Shown here: positions 43,230-53,660 of the stretch, piece by piece
How the letters are laid out: each line of letters begins with the position of its first letter
Numbering within the stretch: position 1 is the stretch's first letter
Origin: Todiramphus chloris collaris
Taxonomy: Eukaryota > Chordata > Aves > Coraciiformes > Alcedinidae
Length of the DNA stretch: 64,000 nucleotides
Direction of reading: 5' to 3'
Assembly (NCBI GenBank): GCA_025345505.1
Contig: JANVCC010000219.1
Location: forward strand, 743,513 to 807,512
Notes under the pieces: model-generated
Told to the model about the DNA's origin: nothing
Database searches by the model: none
Seen by the model: only the letters and a program-made list of their open reading frames with translations
Position numbers and translations under genes: made by a program

Positions 43230-44687
43230 AGCATCTTGCCCAACGTCACACAGTCCCATTGCAGGGGGCCATCACCATCCAGGTGCCAGTTCCAGCTGAG
43301 CACCGACATAAATACACCGTGGGTGCATTTTGCTCGCTGGATTTCAAGCAGGTAGCCTCTGACATTATAGCTCATCAACGAGCAGCTCGTGGTTCCTGCA
43401 CAGCAATGTATATCTATCAATTTATTTCTCATTAAAAATCTTATGCGCCGCAATAAAAGTCAATAGTGAGAAAACAGTGGAGCTTTATAACCTGGTAAAT
43501 CAGGCCTCTGCTTCTGTGTACGGCTGCCTTAGGCTGTCCTGGGGGCTTTGAGTGAAACCAAATTGATCTGTGGTCCCCCCGTCCTGCGACTGCATGATGC
43601 TGGATACAAAAGGGGAGGGAAAAATCGTTGCGTTTCAGTGAGCCTTACTAAAGAGTTTGGCGAGTGGGAGGGGGATCGATCGCGGGATGATCTGTGTTAC
43701 AGACAGCTTTTTTCCTTTTTTTTCCCTCTCCTCTTTTCATTCTTTCTGAAAAGCAGAGGAGGTTTGGATTTGAGGGAGCTGATAGTGAAAAAATGTTTAA
43801 TTAGCAGTGGCCGAGCACTGGGAGAGTGGAAAGTTGCGCCTGGGTTTGCTGTGATGTACCCGTTAGCAGGGCAGGGGGCTGCCGGGGGGTTTGTCCTCCA
43901 GCCCTTCCCATCACTGCACTCCCCCCTTACGGCATCTGCTCAACTTCTCCTAATGGGAGTCTATTCTCTCTATTCTCATTCTCCTCAAATCTCATTCCTC
44001 GACGGCTCCATGATTCCAGCTTTCCGGAAGGGCTCCGTCGAGCACCGCGAGCGATGCCGCGGGTGGGCAGGTGCCGGATGGCCCCGCCGTGCCACATCCC
44101 CTCCCCGCCATCGATTCGGCTCCGGCACAGCCGGAGGCTCTCGCCGTGGTCCCGCTTTGCTCTAAGTGCAAAGGAAGGGAGAAAAATCAATTCCCATCAG
44201 CTGAACGGTGCCCTTTGATTTATTGCCGGCGGAGGAAGAAATTCTTTATCTCCTTCTCCTGGAAGGGATTGCTCTGCTGTTTGTTATTAGGGAGCGATGC
44301 TGTAACAACCCCCTTCTTCCACACCCTGGTATTTTGATAACCTTTACCATCCCGAGGACGTTCCCTCTCCTGTTTTTATTGTGAGGGCTTCCTTTGGACT
44401 AAGTAATTACGGGCATTTAATTATGTTGAGGCTTTTTTTTTTTTCATTTGGAGCCGCAAGGCTGCGCAGCCGCTCTCCCTGCGGAAGCAGAGCACGCAGA
44501 AGGACTTTATTTCGAAGGGACATTAAGGTGATGGTAAGGAGCCAGCTCACGGCCATCCCCAAAGGTCTTCCGCCAGCGTGCTTGGGTGTAATATTCCATG
44601 GCATTTTTGCAATTAATATCCTGCAAGAGTTTTTTCTCATGGTAAAAGAGAAAATGGCAAAGCCACTCGGCACCCATGCGCGGGTGA
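43230..44687. other. Single-copy sequence with a CpG-dense part
   Basis: Contains the CpG cluster at 44026-44160. The 205-codon open frame 43548-44165 (plus strand) includes a polypyrimidine tract and ends in arginine/glycine/proline-rich sequence produced by the CpG cluster; I do not support it as a gene. Confidence 0.45.
44026..44160. other. CpG-dense patch, possible small CpG island
   Basis: About 20 CpG in 135 bases (GAGCACCGCGAGCGATGCCG, CCATCGATTCGGCTCCGG, CTCGCCGTGG). This is the strongest CpG cluster in the window. It may be an unmethylated regulatory element or an unrecognised first exon. Without conservation or transcript data neither can be chosen. Confidence 0.35.
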
Positions 44688-44899
44688 ATTCTTCCCTCTG
44701 CGGGTGGTGAGACCCTGGCACAGGTTGCCCAGGGCAGCTGTGGATGCTCCATCACTGGAAGTGTTCAAGCCCAGGCTGGATGGGGCTCTGAGCAACCTGG
44801 TCGAGTGGGAGGTGTCCCTGTCCGTGGCAGGGGGGTTGGAACAAGATGATTTTTAAGGTCCCTTCCAACCCCAACCATTCTAAGATAGGATTCTATGAA
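44688..44899 (+). mobile_element. Short CR1 LINE 3' end, type C
   Basis: CTTCCCTCTGCGGGTGGTGA, CTGGAAGTGTTCAAGCCCAG, GAGTGGGAGGTGTCCCTGTC, CCCTTCCAACCCCAACC and the tail ATTCTAAGATAGGATTCTAT in order. It is almost entirely 3' UTR. Confidence 0.95.
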
Positions 44900-45689
44900 T
44901 TGTTCTCATTCTGTGACAGCAGCCTGGTGGGGACAGGCAGGCAGCAGGCTGGGGACATCAGGACTGCAAGGGATGCTCTAAGCAGGGAAGAAGGTACAGG
45001 TTGGGAGGCAAAAAGGCCTCATTTACAAGTGGTCCAGGGAACGTGATTGATGTAAGTGGGAGGAACGTGCCTGAAGTGTTTGAGAAAGCCTCAAAAATCT
45101 CTCTCCGCGTTTTTCCTGTGCATTGTACGTGGAACTCTAATTCATGGCATTTATCAAATGCTCACAAGTTACAGGTATTTGCATTTAACTTGTTGCCCAG
45201 GCAGCTCCCCCAGAGCCACACAGTCACAAAATTATTTACCCCCTTTTATCCCTGGAGCAGCAGAATGGTGCCTGGGAGCTGTTGCAGTGGCTCTGCCTCT
45301 CTTCTGCTCTTCAGACAGGAGAACAAGAGCTTTAGGTGGTGTGGTCAGATCCACAGGTAAACTTCAAGGGCACATCCCCAGAATGCACCTAGGAGCAAAA
45401 GCTTGACAGTTTTTAATTAGTTAATTATTCCTGCCCCCCAAAAAATAAGTTTCCTGCAGCAGCATCTGGCACTGACATCAGCGTTCACAGCTTCTGCATC
45501 CTCAGCTCAAGTTTGGGCTGGGGGGCAATAAACACCTCTTGCTATTCAACAGTACCTGACAGAAATGTGTGTGTGTCCTGCACCTCTCTAGTACCAGGGT
45601 GGCACCAGCTCAGCTTGGGGCTCAGCAAAGCCCCTGTATAATTTAAGGGGCTGTAGAGACCTTCCCCAGACCCATATCTGCTACATGGA
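44900..45689. other. Single-copy spacer, nothing recognised
   Basis: Unrecognised sequence between two CR1 sites of opposite orientation. Confidence 0.5.
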
Positions 45690-46008
45690 ACCATAGATCC
45701 ATAGATCGGTTTGGGTGGGACAGGACCTTGCAAGCTCATCCAGTCCAACCCCCCAGCAGTCAGCAGGGACACGGAATCATAGAATGGTCAGGGTTGGAAG
45801 GGACCTTAAAGCTCCCCCAGTGCCAACCCCCCTGCCATGGGCAGGGACACCTCCCACTAGAGCAGGGTGCTCACAGCCCCAGCCAGCCTGGGCTTCAACA
45901 CTTCCAAGGATGGGGCTTCCCCCACCTCTCTGGGCAGCCTGGGCCAGGGTCTCACCACCCTCCTGGGGAAGAAATCCTTCTGCAACTAGAGCAGGTTGCT
46001 CAGAGCCC
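45690..46008 (-). mobile_element. CR1 LINE 3' end, interrupted by a second CR1
   Basis: The outer element runs 45690-45769 (ACCATAGATCCATAGATCGG, CCAGTCCAACCCCCCAGCAG, CAGCAGGGACAC) and resumes at about 45986 with CTAGAGCAGGTTGCTCAGAG. In intact CR1 the words CAGGGACAC and CTAGAGCAGGTTGCTC lie a few bases apart, so the sequence in between is an insertion. Confidence 0.8.
45770..45985 (-). mobile_element. CR1 LINE 3' end, type C, inserted in an older CR1
   Basis: CACGGAATCATAGAATGGTC, GGTTGGAAGGGACCTTAAAG, GGGCAGGGACACCTCCCACT, TTCCAAGGATGGGGCTTCCC and CACCCTCCTGGGGAAGAAAT in order. It closely resembles 28042 and 56037 read in reverse, so it is young. It lies in the same orientation as its host copy. 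Confidence 0.92.
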
Positions 46009-49000
46009 TCTCTGTTGCAGAGGACTCGGAGGCTCTGGAATCTGCTCTGGAGATGCTCCCTGCAGACACAGCTCCCTCAGCACCACCAGCTTCCCTTCCT
46101 TTGCTTTGCTGGCTCCTCCCTTTGGGGCCGTTTAGTATAAAACAAGTTGTGTGGTCTGAAGCCACTCATCTGCAGTCAAGAGAGATGTCTAGCCTGTAAA
46201 TCATGGGGATGGAGGAAACACCATTTGGAAGAGACAAATCAGCAGTCTTCAGTATATTTGTGTGAGTAGAACATCGCTCAGACAGCCCTTGCAGGCATCT
46301 GGCCCCAGAAATGGTCTCTCTAGCCCGCAGTGGAACAGAGCAGTTGGTAATCTGGTCCGTTGTGGTGGTCAGCAAAGGTTCAGAGAAGGTCCAGCTCTTG
46401 GCCGTGGCTGACAGTGCGTTGGTGGCTTTGGCGCTGCGTTCCCCCGGCAGCTTCAGTGGTTCCTCAGAATCCATCCTTGCATCAGGCTGGGGTTCTCTAG
46501 CGTGTCGTTTGGGGTCTGCAAGCAGAGGTCCTTGCCTTGGTCCCCCTTGCCTTCTGACACCGGTCGCCTCTCCTGTTGGTGTAAATTGTCACACTGCTGC
46601 AGAGGGTGGATGGAGATACTTGGATCTCCACCCACGGAAGGTTTTCCCCCTTCCTTCCTCTTCCAGCTGTGGTCCAGAGCAGCAGCAGGAGGTGGGCACA
46701 CCAGGAATGAATCGTAATGACTGCAGGGCGATGTTTTAATTACCTGTAATTGCTAAAGCAGGTTAGTGGCCAAATGAGCAACTGCAGATGCACAACTGGC
46801 CTAATTTGCTGGCAGCAAGTGTGAGCTGATACCCTGGCAATGTGATCAGTGCTGACTGTGCATTTCTGAAAAAAACCCAACAAAACAACCCCCCCAAAAA
46901 AAATCCCTTCCCTTTTAGGCTCTCAGGTTGCTTCTGGTCTCGGTCCTCCTGGTCACAGCAGTAGCAGGAGGTGAGTGGCCATTGCTTGGCCTGTTAAAGA
47001 TCTCCTCGGTGGCAATGCAAAGCAGGTTCTTGGTGCTGAAGTTCCTCTGATTCCTTTCCTGCAGCGTGGCTGATTTGCAGATGGTTTGGGATCTGGGGAA
47101 GCTGGAGACTATTCAGCCCGTCTCAGCAGCGCTTAGTGTCCAAATGAGCCTGTCTGCCCTTTTGGTTACTCTGAGAGCGCTTATTTGTGCAGCTTTCTAG
47201 GACATCAAGGTTCTGCATCATCCACAATCCACCCGTGTGATTCCCTCTTTAAAGCAGTGATTCTGAGTCTTAGGAAGAAAACCCTGGGCAGCCTGCTAGG
47301 CAGCAGAGAGCTTGTTTCCAGCCTCAGGCAATGCAGCTGCAGGCATGAAGTTCTCCTGGAGGAGAACCACCTGGGGTGGTCGTGCCCTACCACCAGGTCT
47401 GGTCTTTTGGGCAAATCCCAATGTTTTTGGAGCAGCAGTTTTGAACCTCAGGGCTTTGGGAATAAAGAGAATTTCTTTATAAACCAACTGCGGGCTGGCT
47501 TTGCGTTGCTGGTGGTGGTATCTACCCTGGCTGGGCTTGGATGAAGCTGCTGATTCCTAGCACCTACCTCCAGTGCCTTCCCTTAGGTCTTTCCCCTCCG
47601 TCCCTTCGCAGGTAACAAGGATAGTCTGTACATCTGATGGGAAGGGTGGGTTTTGGAAGACCTGTGTGGCAGAGGGCGCTGCCCACAACTGTTGAGTCAA
47701 GCAGAACCAGTTGAGTGCTGCTTACCTCCCCGGGCTGGCCACGGTGCAGAAATGCTCCATTATTGGTGGCCAGAGGGCAGCTCAAGGTAGGTTTGTGACA
47801 AAATCTCTTTGTTTTATGAGTAAAACCTGGGAGATTTTTAGTTGAGTTGCCAGTGAAGGTAAATGAAATGCAGGGGTGGTGACCCTGTGGAGCAAGACCA
47901 TCAGTCTTGGGTGATGGGGATGAGGAATGTGGTGTGGAGTAAACCTCAGAAAGCTGAGCCTGGTGTTGGTTTGGGCTGGATTCTGGGTTTAGAGCAAAGG
48001 TAGCTCAGTTTAAGCTGTTGCAGTCAGTCGAATCCCGTTTTCTGTTGCGCTATTTCACATGACTTTTGGTGCAGAAGACTTTTGTATTGTGGTCTCTCTT
48101 GTTTCACTGCTGCTTTCCATCCCTCGTTGTGGAACATGCCAAATCCTGCTGTGGTAACCATATAGAAAATGCAAACAAAAAATAAATTTAAAAAAGAAGT
48201 AAAATTTAAGGGGGAATAAAGCCAAGAGGGTCCATTGGACTTGTGAAGAGCTTGGCCAAGGACCAGAACGTATCAAATGCGCTGCAGAGCAAGTTTCTTT
48301 CTGCAGGGTTTTACAACGTGAGGCAATTACTGAGCTAAAGAGCCTTCTTTAAGGAGATTATAATTCTGCCTCCAGCACTGCCAGCCTTCCTGCACCAGCA
48401 TCCCAGTCTGGGCTGTGGCAGTTCTCTGGCGTGCTGGGGTTGAGCCACGGTGTTAGCGTCGTTGCGGCGTCGGTTACTTCGACAGCAAGAGGTCAATGTG
48501 AAGCTTTGTGGGTTGCAGAAGGCACTGAGGAGAACGAAGCCTTTCGTTTGGTGTATATGCAACAGAAAAAAAATGTATTTTTGCGGGAGAGTTTGGTGCA
48601 AATGGGTGGGATCCCAGGAGATGGAGGGTCTCTGAGCATCGCTGCTTTCTGGAAGCCAAAATAAAAGCAAACTTCTCTATTTCCTGTATTAATTTTAACA
48701 GTGTATTCTGGATAAAAAAAAGACCCAACAAAACAAAGCAGGAACGACAGAGATTTGTCAAAATGAATTATTGAAAACCCCATCCTGCACGTTTCCTTCC
48801 AGCCTGAGAAAGCAAAGCGTGTCCTTTGCTGTGATACAGCTCCTTTTTTATCTCTTCTTTCCTTCCAAGGCAGCGTTTCCGACCAGTGGGCGCGTCGTTA
48901 TCGCTCTGCAATAACTCAGCTAACATCAGATTTCTTCTGAGAACAACGGGAATCAAGAGATATTGTTTGTTTATTTTGATACAGCAAAGCAACTGGGGGG

Positions 49001-49448
49001 GGGAACAATCAGGCAGGTGAGGCAAGACAAGAGCATCCGCAGGATTTGTTTGTACAGAGTTGTCGGGCTTGTTTTATTAAAGAAAAAATGGAATGAAAAG
49101 GCTGATCAGATCGGATTCAGGTTTCCAGCCTGGATTCAAAACACACACGATGCTCCCGAGCACAAAGACCACCTTTCACGTGCTGTTCAAAGGAAAGATT
49201 TGTGCTTTCTCTCGCTGGCGCTCCCCAGGGAGGAGCTGAATTGTCCTGGATAATTCAGGTCCTGCGAAGGTGGCCCCAGCTGGAGGAAAAACAGGGGGCT
49301 GGAAAGCTCGGGGACTTGCAACGTCTTCTTTTCCCCTGATTAAAATTTGCCCCCCCCCCCCCTTGCTTGGCGTGGGAAGAGCTGCTGAGGCTTTGTGGTT
49401 TCATCGCATGCTTTTGGTTTTCTTGAGTGGTCCTGGGGCTTGCGAAAG
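46009..49448. other. About 3.4 kb of single-copy sequence
   Basis: No CR1 recognised. It has an A/C-rich run at about 46868-46907, a C13 run at 49350-49362 and short A runs. Open frames are not convincing as exons. Confidence 0.45.
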
Positions 49449-49512
49449 CCCCCCAAACCAGACCCCCCAAACCAGACCCCCCCAAACCAGACCCCCCCAA
49501 ACCAGACCCCCC
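49449..49512 (-). repeat. C-rich 14-15-bp tandem array, G-quadruplex type on the minus strand
   Basis: Five C runs of 6 or 7 separated by the same 8 bases, AAACCAGA. On the minus strand this gives G6-7 tracts with 8-base TCTGGTTT loops, which satisfies a loose G-quadruplex pattern; the plus strand could form an i-motif. Unit lengths of 14 and 15 reflect one-base changes in the C run. Confidence 0.93.
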
Positions 49513-49783
49513 TCCTGCTGCCCCTTGTAGAGGGAGAGGCAGCTTGCAGGGAGAAGGCAGAGACCTCAGAGCACCAGTCTGGTTCCTGGTGTAATTAAGG
49601 CTGGCCAAATTAATTATGGTTAATAAAATTACCCCGTGGCTTTAGCTCTTTTTTATTTTTTTTTTCATGTGTGTGACCCCATTCAGGTTTCTGTGCCAGT
49701 GCTGGCTGCCGAATCCCTTCACAGCCCGGGTGGATAACTCCTGGCACAGTGGCCAGCTCAGGAAGTGCCCGTGTGGGTGTTGA

Positions 49784-49995
49784 TTCCATAGAACTGTCAG
49801 CGTTGGAAAAAGCTCACCCAGTCCCACCCCCCCTGCCATGGGCAGGGACATCTCCCACTAGAGCAGGTTGCTCACAGCCCCAGCCAGCCTGGGCTTCAAC
49901 ACTTCCAAGGATGGGGCTTCCACCCCCTCTCTGGGCAACCTGGGCCAGGGTCTCACCACCCTCCTGGGGAAGAAACTCTCCCTGAATTTCCTAAA
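49784..49995 (-). mobile_element. Short CR1 LINE 3' end, type C
   Basis: ATTCCATAGAACTGTCAGCG, CCCTGCCATGGGCAGGGACA, CTCCCACTAGAGCAGGTTGC, TTCCAAGGATGGGGCTTCCA and CACCCTCCTGGGGAAGAAAC in order. It is almost all 3' UTR. Confidence 0.95.
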
Positions 49996-50576
49996 TTCTT
50001 CCTAAGTTGCTGTGGGGCTCTGTCCCTCCCACCTTGGTCGTGGCTCAGTGCCCTGCTCGAAGGGATGGAGAACATCAAGTGTCCGGGGGGGCTGCTTTGC
50101 TGTGCCCAAGCACAGTATGGTGAAAGGGGAACGTGCCCCCCTCCACCCCCGGGTGCTGGGTCAATGCCAGACATCCCTCAACCCTTCGGCAGAGGAGAGG
50201 GGGAAATCTCTCCACATCCCTCACAGCTGCTGCAGCGGGAGTTTGCTGCCCGTTCCTGGCTCGTAGCTCACTTGAAATATCTCACGATGCTTTTGGAGGA
50301 GCTGCCCCCTAAAAGTCCATCGCTTTGTCCCCTCGCTGCAGCCCCTGCTTTTGAATACCACCTTTCTGAGGAGCGTTAAGCTGCAGAGCAGAGGAGGGCT
50401 TGTTTCATTCTCACTTGGACAGAGCAGGCGTGCAGAAATTATCACCAATTATCGTGTATTTCACATGATACAAGCCAGGCACGCTCGGGCACGCTCTCTC
50501 CCTCTGCTATCAGAGAGGTTCATAGAATTAAGTGTGCTCGGGGGGGGGGGGGGGGGAAGAGCTGGGAGAGTCCACA
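49996..50576. other. Single-copy spacer ending in a G17 run
   Basis: No gene recognised. The G17 run at 50540-50556 lies about 20 bases before the next CR1. Confidence 0.5.
50540..50556 (+). repeat. Poly-G run, 17 bases
   Basis: Seventeen consecutive G close to the 3' end of the CR1 at 50577. It has the same quadruplex and sequencing caveats as the run at 42306. Confidence 0.95.
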
Positions 50577-51622
50577 TTGAATCCCAGACTGGTGGGGGTT
50601 GGCAGGGACCTCTGGAGATGCTCTGGTGCCACCCCCCTGCTCCAGCAGGGTCACCCAGAGCAGGGGCCCAGGCTCGCAGTGTCCAGCCGGGTTGGGAATC
50701 TCTCCAGACAAGGAGACTCCACAGCCTCTCTGGGCAGCCTGGCACAGATTCCAGTTGGTGCCCCTTGTCCTGTCCCTGGGCACCACTGAGCAGAGTCTGG
50801 CCCCAGGCTCTTGCCCCCCGGGGCCCTTTATCTCTTGCTCAGCATTGCTCAGCTCCCCTCTCAGGCTGCTCTTCTCCAGCTGCACAGCCCCAGGGCTCTC
50901 AGCCTGTCCTGGCACTGAGATGCTCCAGACCCTCAGCATCTTTGGAGCCTCCACTGGACTCTCTCCAGTGGTTCCTTGAACTGGGGAGCCAAGAACTGGA
51001 TGTGGTACTCCAGATGTGGCCTCACCAGGGCAGAGTAGCAGAGTAGAGGAGGAGGAGAACCTCCCTTGACCTGCTGGCCACACTCTTCTGAGTGCACCCC
51101 AGCAGACCACTGGCAGTCTTGGCCATGAGGGCCCATTGCTGATTCATGGGCAATGTGTCCACCAGCACTCCCAGGCCCTTCTCTGCAGAGCTGCTTCCCA
51201 GCAGGTCAGCCCTCCCCTGTACTGGTGCAGGGGGTGATTCCTCCCCAGGGGCAGGACCCTGCCCTTGCCCTTGGTGAACTTGATGAGGTTCCTCTCCACC
51301 CAACTCTCCAGCCTGTCCAGGTCTCGCTGGATGGCAGCACAGCTCTGGTGTGTCAGCCACTCCTCCCAGTTTTGTTCCATCAGCAAACTGGCTGAGGGTC
51401 CCTCTGTCCCTTCATCCAGGTCACTAACAAATATATTGAACAAGACTGGCCCCAGTCCTGACCTCTGGGGAACACCATGAGCTACAGGCCTCCAAATAGA
51501 CTCTGTGCCACTGATCACAACCCTCAGAGCTCTGTCCTTCAGCCAGTTCTCACTGGCCACTCGTCCAACCCACCTTCCTGAGCTTCCCTAGGAGGATGTT
51601 ATGGGAGACAGGGTCAAAAGCT
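50577..51622 (-). mobile_element. Longest CR1 LINE fragment, reaching the reverse transcriptase, type A
   Basis: About 1.05 kb. The type A tail and 3' UTR come first, then ORF2 in reverse. Minus-strand pieces read AFDPVSHNILLGKLRK, GVPQRSGLGPVLFNIFVSDL, DRLESWVERNLIKFTKG and SSAEKGLGVLVD. The frame slips between DLDEGTEG and AAIQRDLDRL, which puts the active-site region out of frame; read in its own frame it gives FADGTKL instead of FADDTKL (about 51366-51397). Compared with 36320 it lacks about 60 bases in the 3' UTR after GCAGCCTGGCACAG. Confidence 0.96.
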
Positions 51623-52254
51623 GAAGCTGAAGTCTCGCCTCCAAAGCACACCCTGCAGCTGCCTCCCCCTGCCCTTGCAACCTCAGAAAGGTCAAAATCC
51701 CTCCAGATGTGGAGCCAGAGGTGTTTCCCTGGAGGGATGTGCAGCACCAAGGGTCAGATGTGCAGCAGGAGCATTGGCTACCTCCAAACTCTGCAGCTGC
51801 ATCCCTGCATCCGGAGCAGCATCTTCTGGAGTTTGCCCTCCTTTTAAAGGTTTATCCCACGCTGGGCAGGGGTGGGGGCCTGTGCAGAGCTGGAGGAAAT
51901 ACAGGTTGTTGGGGTTTTTTTTACACGCCTGTTTCAAAGAGACTTTGTAGATAGCAATCTTCCCTTCCTCGAGATGCTGGCGGGGATAGAGTGGGAGGGT
52001 GGGAAAAAAAAGAGAAACCCAAAGGGCCTTTGCTGCTGGGGTCGGCAGGGGTGGGGTGGGAGACAGCAGGAGTGGGTGCCTGCCTGGCTCTGCCCCAAAC
52101 TGGGAGTCCCCTGCACCCATCTCCCAGAGCTGGGGAGGTGATGGTGGCTGGGGATGGTCAGCAGCTTCCTGGCCTTGGGATTAGGGCGTGTGGAGGGAGG
52201 TATTTAAGTGGCTAATGACACTAACAAACACAGGCAGGGATTTAGGAAGGTAGC
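51623..52254. other. Single-copy sequence, nothing recognised
   Basis: Unrecognised sequence upstream (in element terms) of the CR1. The usual CR1 sequence stops at about 51622, so this is flank and not element. Confidence 0.5.
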
Positions 52255-52330
52255 AGCATTCAAAGGGACTTTCAGTGGGATTTAGGCACCTAACCGGCTT
52301 AGGTGCTTCTGAAAATCCTGCTAAGCTCTT
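52255..52330. mobile_element. Possible ancient amniote repeat fragment
   Basis: TTTCAGTGGGATTTAGGCAC, CTAACCGGCTTAGGTGCTT and CTGAAAATCCTG follow the wording of an old repeat common in reptile genomes (CAATGGGATTTAGGCACCTAA and TTTGAAAATCCCA). GCACCTAA and TTAGGTGC form an inverted repeat with a 5-base loop. I cannot name the family. Confidence 0.45.
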
Positions 52331-53660
52331 AAACAGCTGCTGAAAATGCAGCCTCAAGTGAGAGATCCCAGCCCTCCCCGCAGCCCCGGGCACCAGGCTG
52401 GCAGGGGTGCCAACGGGGAGATCCTCCTTGCTCCCCGGATGAGCCCCAGGCTGCTCCTTCCCCCAGGAAGGAATAGACCAGCCCTCTGCTCCATGCCTTT
52501 CCCTCCATCACCCTGGCCTTAGCTCTGACAGCATCTGTGGGAGAGGACTTTTTTTTAACTGAAAATGATGGATTTTTTTTTTCCCCTCACAGCACCCTTG
52601 GCACTGTGGTTTTTTTTTCCTCTTGATTCTCAGCATCTCCATTTTTTTGTGCCTTTTGGCTGCAAGTGGAGCCATTGGAAAAAAAAGCCCCAAACAACCA
52701 GGAGCTTTTGGGACAAGGAGCTTTTGGGGCAAGGAGCTTTTGGGAGAAGCTGTAGAATCAGGGTTGCCCCAATACGAGGTGGCGGGGAGCGAGCTGGAGA
52801 AGGCAGCAAAGTGCTCTGGGTCATCAGAGCCCTGCCAGAGATAATTGTAATTAGGGTAATGTCTTCAACTGAACTTGGAAGCTGAGTAAAGAGGGTTAAA
52901 GGTTGAGCTGGAAAGGAAAGGTGGGACCGGATGGCTGTGGGAATTGCCAGTGGGATTTGGGAGCTTCCCAGCTGCAGGTTGGCAGGTCCTGTCTGGCCCC
53001 CCTGCCTGGGTATGGGGATGCTGGGGGGGGATTTCTCCCAAAAAAAGGGGGTCAGAGAGCTTGTGTGGGGTCTGTGCAGTGCCTTGGGGGTGGTTCTTCC
53101 CTTCCTGGGACTCCAGGAAGCCACGGGAGCTGCTGTTCCTCATAGCAATAGTCCCTGGTGCAGCATTGAAGGAGTTCTGCATGGCAGCATGTGCTGTCCC
53201 AGCGGAATACAGCCAGGAAACGAGGGGAAAAAACTATAAATTAAACACCTAGGGAGAAGAAAAACCAAAAACAAAAGAAACTTTTTGAGCATGCTGGGGC
53301 TGGGTGATGCTGCTTTGCAAACTGGCTGCTCCTCTCCTAGCAGATCTCTTCCCAGGTGTACTGAGAGCAACCTCTGCTTTCAGGTCAGGGATGCGTCTGG
53401 ATCTGTTGGGCTTCTGCAGACGCAGCTCGGAGGAGAACAGAAGCCGGTCCTTGGGCAGAGACTGCCAGAGTTCAGCGATTCCCAGGCAGGCTGCAGCGGG
53501 GAGCTGAGCTGAGCTGAGCTGCCCCGGGGCTGGGAGCATCTCTCGGGCTGCTGGGGAGGCTTGGCTGGCCTGCAGGAGCTTGCTGGGGGAGAGGAAAAAG
53601 AAAATAAGTCAAACAAGCCCTTTCTTCCAGCTCCTTTTTCTCTCCTTCTTCCCTGTCTCC
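52331..53660. other. Single-copy sequence with minor tandem repeats
   Basis: It includes T runs at about 52551-52620, the 16-bp triplet at 52701 and a GAGCT run at about 53500-53521. No gene recognised. Confidence 0.5.
52701..52748. repeat. 16-bp tandem repeat, three units
   Basis: GGAGCTTTTGGGACAA, GGAGCTTTTGGGGCAA and GGAGCTTTTGGGAGAA follow one another without spacing. One or two differences separate neighbouring units. Confidence 0.95.

Noticed and set aside
43548-44165. Open frame of 205 codons ending in the CpG cluster
   Set aside because: Includes a polypyrimidine stretch and Arg/Gly-rich tail caused by base composition; no homology I can name.
50351-51046. Open frame of 231 codons, plus strand
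   Set aside because: Runs through the G17 run and antisense CR1 sequence; not a gene.
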